A DNA stretch of 42,442 nucleotides from JAFAHZ01 sp035656415. GTDB taxonomy: Bacteria; Vulcanimicrobiota; Vulcanimicrobiia; Vulcanimicrobiales; Vulcanimicrobiaceae. The notes beneath the pieces are model-generated. The model was not told the origin of the DNA and did not search any database. It saw nothing but the letters and a program-made list of their open reading frames with translations. The stretch lies in NCBI GenBank assembly GCA_035656415.1, contig DASRSM010000158.1, positions 1 to 42,442 on the forward strand, read 5' to 3'. The translations under genes and the position numbers were made by a program. This document shows positions 24,373-30,642 of the stretch, piece by piece; positions within the stretch are counted from its first letter, which is position 1; the number at the start of each line of letters is the position of its first letter.

Positions 24373-25743
24373 ATGCATGAGATCGAGTGCATGAAACAAG
24401 CGGACGCGATCGTTATCGGCAGCGGTCAAGGCGGAGTTCCGCTGGCCACCGAGCTTGCCAAACGCGGCCGGCACGTCGTGCTTTTCGAGCGTGATGAAAT
24501 CGGCGGCAGCTGCATCAACTACGGGTGCACGCCCTCGAAGTCGTTTCTAGCGGCGGCTCACAACGCGGGTCGCGCGCGGCAAGCGAAAAATCTTGGTGTG
24601 CGCGCCACCGTCGACGTCGACTTCCCGTTCGTCATGAACCGCTTGCGCGACATCCGACAGTCGTTTCGCGAAGAGGTAACGAAACGGCTGATCGACGCCG
24701 GCGTCGAGATCGTCCGCAGCGAAGCCGCGTTTACCGGCTCGCGAGTAGTCGGCTTCGGAGACGTCGCAGTAACGGCACCGCTCGTCGTCATCAACACCGG
24801 CACGACGGCGACGATTCCGAGACTTCCGGGACTCGCGGAGACGCCGTATATAACCAACACGAGTTTCTTCGCGCAGACCGACCTTCCGCAGCGATTCCTC
24901 GTGCTGGGCGGCGGATACATCGGCCTCGAACTCGGACAAGGCATGGCGCGCGTCGGCAGTAAGGTGACGATCTTCCATAACGCCGATCGTGTCCTCAACA
25001 ACGAGGAACCCGACGTGAGCGCGACATTGCAGGACGCGCTCGACGACGACGGCATCGACGTGCAGCTAAACGCTAACGTTTCGCGCGTGTCGTTCGACGG
25101 CAGCGCATTCGCCGTGGAGGTCGAAGGGGGAAAGCGCTTCGAGGGCAACCAGTTTCTCGTCGCAACGGGACGCACGCCGAATACGGCGGCACTCCACTGC
25201 GAGCGCTCGAGCGTCGCGTTGGACAAGCGCGGTTTCGTCAAGATCGACGCGCAATTCCGGACGACGTGCGAAGGGGTCTACGCAATCGCCGACGCGGCAG
25301 GCCAGCCCGCGTTTACGCACGTGTCGTGGGAAGACCACCGGCGGATGCTCGACATTCTCGACGGCGGTAAGCGCACCCGCGACGATCGCGTCTTAGGCTA
25401 CGCCGTCTACACCGAGCCGCAGGTCGGCCGCGCGGGACTCACCTACGATCAAGCGATCGCAAAAGGCATACGCGCGCGCAAGGAAGAGATACCGCTGAGC
25501 GAGGTCGCCCGTGCGGTCGAATGGGGTCAAGAACGCGGCTTCTACCGGATGGTCGTCGACTCCGACACCGATAAAATCATCGGTGCGACGCTAGTAGGTT
25601 ACGAAGCTGCAGAGATCGTGCACGTCTTCATCGCCCACATGCAAGCCGGCTCTACGTGGAAGACGCTCGACGAATCGGTGCACGTTCATCCAACGTACTG
25701 CGAAGGATTACCCACGCTCGCGCGTTTGTTCGAATCTAAGTAA
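24373..25743 (+). CDS. Mercuric-reductase-like FAD/NAD(P) disulfide oxidoreductase
   Basis: A 456-residue flavoprotein with FAD motif IVIGSGQGGVPLA, redox pair GGSCINYGCTPSK (C47 and C52), NAD(P) motif FLVLGGGYIGLELG, FAD-contact GVYAIADAAG and C-terminal dimer-interface HVHPTYCEGLPTL. It is of the MerA/dihydrolipoamide-dehydrogenase type but lacks the N-terminal metal-binding domain and C-terminal Cys pair of MerA, so mercury is not assured. Reduction of a disulfide, quinone or chalcogen compound is possible. It is convergent with selD (eight-base overlap); a role in selenium reduction is only inference. An ATG at 24391 is an alternative start. Confidence 0.85.
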   Translation: MHEIECMKQADAIVIGSGQGGVPLATELAKRGRHVVLFERDEIGGSCINYGCTPSKSFLAAAHNAGRARQAKNLGVRATVDVDFPFVMNRLRDIRQSFREEVTKRLIDAGVEIVRSEAAFTGSRVVGFGDVAVTAPLVVINTGTTATIPRLPGLAETPYITNTSFFAQTDLPQRFLVLGGGYIGLELGQGMARVGSKVTIFHNADRVLNNEEPDVSATLQDALDDDGIDVQLNANVSRVSFDGSAFAVEVEGGKRFEGNQFLVATGRTPNTAALHCERSSVALDKRGFVKIDAQFRTTCEGVYAIADAAGQPAFTHVSWEDHRRMLDILDGGKRTRDDRVLGYAVYTEPQVGRAGLTYDQAIAKGIRARKEEIPLSEVARAVEWGQERGFYRMVVDSDTDKIIGATLVGYEAAEIVHVFIAHMQAGSTWKTLDESVHVHPTYCEGLPTLARLFESK

Positions 25744-26776
25744 CGTCGATACGCCCCGAGTCGGTAAAGCTGCCGACGAGACGAGCGTCGCTTACGCCGG
25801 CTGCGTGCAGGGCGTCGAGCAACTGGCGACCTTGCGCGCATTCGACGGCGATCAGCAGACCGCCCGACGTCTGTGCGTCGCACAACACCGCCGCGAGTCC
25901 GGCCGGAAGGTTCGCGTCGAGTTGCGCTCCATGTTGTAATGCGGCTGCGAGATTTTTGCGCGTCCCGCCCGGCATGACGTCGCGTGCCGCCAACTCCAGC
26001 GCTTTCGGCAACAGCGGAACCGCGGAACCCTCGATGCGACCGCCTAAACGCCCGCCTAGCATTTCGCGCAAGTGCCCGAGCAAACCAAATCCCGTGACGT
26101 CGGTCATTGCGTGAACGTCGAATCGCAACGAAACTTCGCTCGCGGTGCGATTGAGCGCGACCATCGATGCGATCGCCGGAGCGAGCGCCGCTTCGTCGAT
26201 ATCGTCGCTGCGGCGTGCGGTCGTGAGAATTCCCGTCCCTAGCGGTTTGGTTAAAATCAGCGCGTCGCCCGAGCGTCCGGCGTCGTTTCGTTGCACGCGG
26301 TCGGGGTGAACGATTCCCGTTACCGATAGACCGTACTTCGGCTCGTCGTCTTTGATCGTGTGACCGCCGATGATCGCGATGCCGGCCGCTGCGGCAACGT
26401 CGGCGCCCCCGCGCAAAATCGCTCCGATCACGCTGGGGTCGAGATCTTCGGGAAAGGCGGCTATGGCGAGGGCGCACAGAGGTCGTGCGCCCATCGCGTA
26501 CACGTCCGATAGCGAATTCGACGCGGCAATGCGTCCGTAGTCGTACGGATCGTCGACGATCGGCGTGAAAAAATCGACGGTCACCACGAGCGCGCGCTCG
26601 TCGTCGATTCGATAAACGCCCGCATCGTCGGCGCTCGAGTGGCCGACGAGAACGTTGGGGTCCGTGATCGGGGGCAGCTCGTGCAGAACCTGCGCGAGGA
26701 CGCTAGCGTCTAACTTAGACGCTCAACCCGCGCACGAACTCAGATGCGTAAGACGCTGGATACCGGCTTTCGTCAC
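25736..26776 (-). CDS. selD: Selenophosphate synthase with TGA-encoded selenocysteine (SelD/SenC)
   Basis: Starts at GTG 26776 (AAGGA upstream) and reads through TGA at 26723-26725 to TAG, giving 346 residues. It makes selenophosphate from selenide and ATP. The N-terminus is IQRLTHLSSCAG-U18-ASKL: U18 and K21 match the catalytic Cys17 and Lys20 of E. coli SelD in spacing. The rest is plain SelD: SSADDAGVY, VTVDFFTPIVDDPYDYGRIA, NSLSDVYAMGARP, IAIIGGHTIKDDEPKYG, DVTGFGLLGHL and DAQTSGGLL. An annotation that stops at the TGA gives a false 283-residue start at 26587. It lies 13 bases after the permease in the sen operon, so it also serves as the SenC of selenoneine synthesis. Confidence 0.93.
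26691..26734 (-). promoter_or_regulatory. Hairpin at the selD TGA (SECIS candidate)
   Basis: Right after the TGA, GCGTCTAA-G-TTAGACGC (26722-26706) is a perfect inverted repeat. An outer pair TGCGCG (26734-26729) and CGCGCA (26696-26691) brackets the TGA itself. The nearest loop is closer to the TGA than usual for bacterial SECIS; an alternative GACG-CTAG-CGTC stem puts a loop 16 bases away. Exact fold is open. Confidence 0.5.
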
Positions 26777-26789
26777 AGACCCTGTTTCC

Positions 26790-27872
26790 TTACCGAAGAA
26801 CGAGCTGGGCGATCGTTCCGGCGATCAGCCCGCCTGCAAAGATAACGCCGAACGTCATCGCGAGCACCTTGGCCGGAAACGCTTTGCGCACGATGAACAG
26901 CGACGGCAAGCTGATCGTCGGAAGCGTAACGATCAACGCTACGGCCGCGCCGACGTTCATTCCGTGTCCGAGCAGCGTTTGCACGATCGGTACTTCGCCG
27001 GCCGTGGGAATCACGAACAGCGTTCCGACGAGCGAAACGAGAGCCATTCCACCGAGCCCCGCCGCGTGAATCGTAAAGTCCGGCGGGAACAGCCACGCGC
27101 GCAAACCGCCGAGAATGAACACGATAACCGCATAACCGGGTAATACGGCGACCATCTCGTTCCACAGCTCGTGCAGCCATGCAACGAACAACGTGCCCAC
27201 CGAACGGCCTTCGCGCTCGATCGGCGCGAGCTCCGGTGCCGGTGCGTGGTCGGGAACGTCGTCCGGCGTCATGCGATTGGCGATCGCGACAACGGCAGCA
27301 ATCAGCAGCACGCCGGCGACGAGTCGAATCGCGCTGAATTGCCAGCCGAGAATGAAACCCATGAAAATCAACGTCGCCGGATTGAGTACGGGATTGCCGA
27401 GGAAGAACGCGAGGCTGCTTCCGATGCTTGCGTGTTGTCTGCGGAGGCCGATGACCACCGGCCCAGTGCAGCAGGTTCACATCATCCCGCCGAGCGAGAG
27501 CGCTCCGGCTACGGCGGCCGACTTCGCGTTGCGCGCGCCGAGCATACGCAGGAGCCAACGGCGTGGAACGAAGACTTGTACCGTGCTTCCGAGCAGCAGC
27601 GCGAGTACGACCGCCATCCAAACCGAGTTGAAATACGCTATGGTATATTGCCACGCCGCGGCGAGTCCGACGGCGGGAGGCGCGATGCCCTTGCCGCTGA
27701 CGATCGAGGATCCGATCGCGTGCGTCACGGCCGCGACGTGCGCCTTGTTCCAGTACGGAAACCACTTGACGATAAAGAGGCCGACAACGGCCAAGACGAT
27801 GAACGCCAAGGTGCCGAGGAGCAAGGTTGAATCGGTCGCGCGTTTGCTCTCGATTTGCTGAGAAGCGGACAC
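26790..27872 (-). CDS. DUF318-type permease with in-frame TGA (candidate selenoprotein) in sen operon
   Basis: Reading through TGA at 27477-27479 gives a 360-residue, eight- to ten-helix permease of the DUF318/ArsP-like type, start GTG 27872 behind AAAGGAGG, stop TAA. The junction reads LSLGGMM-U132-TCCTGPVVIGLRR; relatives, as I recall them, have Met-Met-Cys-Thr-Cys-Cys here. After it come SLAFFLGNPVLNPATLIFMG and, in the second half, VIPTAGEVPIVQTLLGHG and LPTISLPSLFIV. So both halves of one protein are intact and only the Cys codon is TGA. A SECIS-like hairpin follows. It sits 20 bases after senA and 13 before selD; transport of a selenium compound is a reasonable inference. Otherwise it would be split into two ORFs (27477-27872 and 26790-27458). 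Confidence 0.85.
27446..27463 (-). promoter_or_regulatory. Bacterial SECIS-like hairpin after the permease TGA
   Basis: GGCCG (27463-27459) pairs with CGGCC (27450-27446) around the loop GUGGUCAU; a further G-U pair can extend it. The loop starts 18 bases after the TGA and has G as its first base, meeting the published bacterial SECIS pattern (loop 16-37 bases away, G in the first two loop positions). Confidence 0.65.
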
Positions 27873-27892
27873 CGGTACCTCCTTTATTTATG

Positions 27893-29149
27893 CTACGGAG
27901 CGCAGGTTCGGAAACCCGTGATGATATCGACGCGCTGCGGGCGATAAAAGTTGCGCCAGCGGTTGGAGACCATCCGCGCGCGCGTCGACCACGCGCCGCC
28001 CCGCAACGAGCGGTGCGTTGCAAACCAGGGCTGCGAGTACTCCTTGTACGGGTCTGGCGAGAAGCCTTGATAGGGCAGAAACGGCGTAGCCGTCCACTCC
28101 CAGACGTTGCCGATCATTTGCACGCATCCGAACGGGCTTGCCGACCCTGCGAAGGCATCGACCTCGCAGACGCCGCCGTAGTACGCGTCGAGATTGGCAC
28201 GCTCCGGCGTCCACGGCGTGTCGCCCCACGGATAGCGCGCGTGCGCCGTGCCCGACGCGGCGGCTTCCCATTCCGCTTCGGTGGGCAGGCGCCGGCCGGC
28301 CCATTTACAGTACGCCTCGGCTTCGAACGCGTTGACGTTCACGACCGGCTCGCGCTCGCGCAACGGAACGGAACGATCGAACTGGCGGCGCTCCCACCGC
28401 CCGTGATTTTTGCGCCAAAACGCGGGATGCTCGGCGCGCGCTTCGTTGCGCCACGTTAGGCCTTCGGCGCTCCACAACTCGTCGCGCCGGTATCCGCCGG
28501 CTTCGACGAACGCGGCAAACTCGGCGTTGGTCACCGTCCGTTTCGCGATGGAAAATGCCTCGAGATCGACTTCGTGCGCCCACTTTTCGTTGTCGAAGAC
28601 GAAACCGTCGCCGGGTCGCGCGCCGATCGTGTAATGTCCGGCCGGCACGTGGGCGTCGCCTTCGATCCGTTCGGTGCTTGCCGGCGGTTGCGTGTACGCG
28701 AATTGCGGCCGCGGATATGCGAGGATGTGGCGCGTATAGATCAGCGCCTCGTCGTGCATGTCCTCGTGGAATAGTGACAGCATGTTGAAGTAGGCGGCGC
28801 GTTCGTCGTCGCACGGATGATTGAGCGTGCTGTCGAGCTGGCGCGCCATGAAGTCGATGGTCTTCGCGCGCGTCGGCAGCGGCAGCGACCAGCGCGCGTC
28901 ATGTGCGACCTTGGCCGAATCGTAGAGTTTATCGGCACCGGCGATCATAGGATTGCGATCGTGCAAGTGACGGAGCGTCCAAAACTCGGCAAAAGAGGCG
29001 ACGTGCCCGATCTCCCACAAGATGGGATTGATGGTATCGAGCATCGGCACCAGCAGGCGCTCGTCGCTCAAATCGCCTACGAGCGCGAGCGTTCGCGCAC
29101 GCGCGTCGAGCAGCGCTTCTACGGGTGGGGCCGTTACTTCGGTCGTCAT
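27893..29149 (-). CDS. senA: Selenoneine synthase SenA (EgtB-like non-haem iron enzyme)
   Basis: A 418-residue protein from the ATG at 29149 (GGGAGAA upstream). The N-terminal DinB-like half has LWEIGHVASFAEFWTLRHL and SLFHEDMHDEALIYTRH, giving the iron-binding His residues. The C-terminal formylglycine-enzyme-like half has RTVTNAEFAAFVEAGGY, RLPTEAEWEAAASG, GNVWEWTATPFLPYQGF and SLRGGAWSTRARMVSNRWRN. EgtB and SenA share this layout; its operon with selD and the divergent senB make SenA the likely identity. SenA joins a selenosugar to hercynine. EgtD, which makes hercynine, is not in the window. Stop TAG, 20 bases before the permease. Confidence 0.88.
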   Translation of the reverse strand: MTTEVTAPPVEALLDARARTLALVGDLSDERLLVPMLDTINPILWEIGHVASFAEFWTLRHLHDRNPMIAGADKLYDSAKVAHDARWSLPLPTRAKTIDFMARQLDSTLNHPCDDERAAYFNMLSLFHEDMHDEALIYTRHILAYPRPQFAYTQPPASTERIEGDAHVPAGHYTIGARPGDGFVFDNEKWAHEVDLEAFSIAKRTVTNAEFAAFVEAGGYRRDELWSAEGLTWRNEARAEHPAFWRKNHGRWERRQFDRSVPLREREPVVNVNAFEAEAYCKWAGRRLPTEAEWEAAASGTAHARYPWGDTPWTPERANLDAYYGGVCEVDAFAGSASPFGCVQMIGNVWEWTATPFLPYQGFSPDPYKEYSQPWFATHRSLRGGAWSTRARMVSNRWRNFYRPQRVDIITGFRTCAP

Positions 29150-30113
29150 CGCTTCTCCCACGAGTCCCAGCTCTCGGTCCGGCAATTCCGTCACCGCAGA
29201 GCGGTATTCCCGCATTTTGAGGTCGCTAGGCTACCGCGCGCGTATCGTCGCGTCCTCGGATCCGGTTTCCGGCGCCGACATGCTGCTCGCCTTGCACGCA
29301 CGTAAAACCGCGGGCTTCGTTGCACGGTTTCGCAAGCGGTTTCCCGATCGGCCGATCGTCGTCGTGCTTACCGGGACCGACGTTTACGGCGCGCTTCCGC
29401 GCAGCCGTCGCGCAATGACGGCGCTCGAAACTGCCGATGCGATCGTAACGCTGCAGCCGCTCGCAATCGAGCGGATTCCGAAACGGCTGCGAAGCAAAGC
29501 CGTCGCGGTCTTGCAATCCGCGCAGCGCGTCAGCGTTCGCCGAAAGAAAGCGAAGAGCGCGCCGGTGCGTTTGTGCGTGCTCGGCCATCTGCGGCGCGAG
29601 AAAGATCCGTTGCGCGCGGCGTACGCGCTGCGGTATCTCAAAGGATGCAACGTAGAAGTGCTGCAGGCCGGCGGGATGCTGGATCGTCACTATGCTGCGC
29701 GCGTAGAGGCACTCGAGTCGCGCGATCCGCGCTATCGCTATCTCGGCGAGGTCTCGCGGTCGCGGTCGCTGCGCTTGCTGGCCGGCTGTGACGCGCTCGT
29801 CTTGTCGTCGCGCTCCGAGGGCGGCGCGAACGTTGCGAGCGAGGCCATCGCCAACGGCGTTCCGGTGCTGGCGTCGCGAATCGACGGAAACGCCGGCGTG
29901 TTCGGCGCGCGCTATTCGGGCTATTACGCCGTCGGCTCGAGCGAGGCGCTCGCCGAGCTGATCGATCGCTTTATTTGCGATCCCGCCTTTGCGCGAAATC
30001 TGCGTCTGCAAGTTCGCGCGCTTCGGCCGGGCGTTATGCTCGAAAACGAACGCAAAAGACTCGCGCGTGCGATCGCCTTAGCGAAACGTAACGCTAACGA
30101 ATCGCGAGCGTGA
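29022..30113 (+). CDS. senB: Selenosugar synthase SenB (GT4-like glycosyltransferase)
   Basis: SenB makes a 1-seleno-sugar from selenophosphate and UDP-GlcNAc. Hallmarks: SRSGNSVTAERYSRILRSLG, LLALHARKTAGF, DRPIVVVLTGTDVYG, TLQPLA, VCVLGHLRREKDPLRAAYAL, YRYLGEVSRS and LVLSSRSEGGANVASEAIAN. Similarity begins only at about 29142. No ATG, GTG or TTG lies between 29034 and there, so translation starts either at 29022/29028/29031, overlapping the first 40 codons of senA on the other strand, or at a rare codon such as ATC 29148. The first 40 residues of the longer form look antisense-derived. Divergent to the senA operon, so control is probably shared. Confidence 0.88.
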   Translation: MGLMVSSIGTSRRSSLKSPTSASVRARASSSASTGGAVTSVVIASPTSPSSRSGNSVTAERYSRILRSLGYRARIVASSDPVSGADMLLALHARKTAGFVARFRKRFPDRPIVVVLTGTDVYGALPRSRRAMTALETADAIVTLQPLAIERIPKRLRSKAVAVLQSAQRVSVRRKKAKSAPVRLCVLGHLRREKDPLRAAYALRYLKGCNVEVLQAGGMLDRHYAARVEALESRDPRYRYLGEVSRSRSLRLLAGCDALVLSSRSEGGANVASEAIANGVPVLASRIDGNAGVFGARYSGYYAVGSSEALAELIDRFICDPAFARNLRLQVRALRPGVMLENERKRLARAIALAKRNANESRA

Positions 30114-30269
30114 AAACGCCGTTGCCGCGCAATCGAAAAACCGTAGCTCGCCGGCTTGCGTTGGTCGCCCCGTAACTTCCACGATCCCGCCGTCGCGTTT
30201 GAGTGCGCGAAGTGCCCGATCCGCATTGAAATCGGGAATCATGACGGTCGCCAAGAGGATGGCGATCAT
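30078..30269 (-). CDS. Small hypothetical ORF after senB
   Basis: A 63-residue ORF (MIAILLATVMIPDFNADRAL ... ELRFFDCAATAFSRSRFVSV) filling most of the gap between senB and the next gene, on the opposite strand, overlapping the senB end by 36 bases. It has a short hydrophobic start. No family recognised and no clear ribosome site; may be spurious. Confidence 0.3.
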   Translation of the reverse strand: MIAILLATVMIPDFNADRALRALKRDGGIVEVTGRPTQAGELRFFDCAATAFSRSRFVSVTFR

Positions 30270-30293
30270 CGCGTTGCGAGAATTCCCCTTCGT

Positions 30294-30620
30294 ATGAGGA
30301 CTTTCCGCTGCCCGCCGCTGCAAATCGGCGCCCTTGCGCTAGCCGTTCTCCTCGGCCACGTTACCGACGCGACGACCGGCCAGCCTCTGACCAACGTCAC
30401 GATCTCGATCGGATCGCATCGCACGACCACCGACGGGCACGGTGCCTACAAACTCACCGGCTTAACGCCGGGACGTTATACGCTGTCGGCACGTTCCGAC
30501 GACGTGCCGCAGCAGCAGCGAAACGTCGTCGTGAAACAGCAAAGCGCGCCCACCGTTCTCAATATCGTGCTGTGCAGCACGACGCTGGACTACGGTTGCG
30601 GCGGAGCGGGTCCGGGCTGA
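30294..30620 (+). CDS. Small secreted carboxypeptidase-regulatory-like domain protein
   Basis: A 108-residue protein. After a short hydrophobic start (LQIGALALAVLLG) one carboxypeptidase regulatory-like (transthyretin-like) domain follows: HVTDATTGQPLTNVTISIGS, TTTDGHGAYKLTGLTPGRYT and QRNVVVKQQSAP. The last part has two Cys and a Gly-rich end. The domain often decorates envelope or TonB-dependent proteins; here it is alone. Convergent with the S9 peptidase, 22 bases apart. Confidence 0.65.
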   Translation: MRTFRCPPLQIGALALAVLLGHVTDATTGQPLTNVTISIGSHRTTTDGHGAYKLTGLTPGRYTLSARSDDVPQQQRNVVVKQQSAPTVLNIVLCSTTLDYGCGGAGPG

Positions 30621-30642
30621 CGTAGAACCCGCGTCCGGCGCA

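Noticed and set aside
24373..25743. True mercuric reductase (merA)
   Set aside because: No N-terminal metal-binding domain, no C-terminal Cys pair and no mer neighbours.
25736..26587. SelD starting at 26587
   Set aside because: It would lack the catalytic loop and the ADDAG ATP-binding region, which are present upstream in the same frame.
19342..27872. General TGA reassignment to Trp or Gly
   Set aside because: TGA is the normal stop of several genes here, some in ATGA/GTGA overlaps with the next gene.
26790..27872. Permease as two separate genes or a plain frameshift
   Set aside because: Both halves are in one frame with a single TGA at a Cys site and no shift; each half alone lacks half of the transporter.
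27893..29149. Ergothioneine EgtB
   Set aside because: Neighbouring selD and SenB-type gene, and no egtC or egtD, favour SenA; EgtB cannot be fully excluded from sequence alone.
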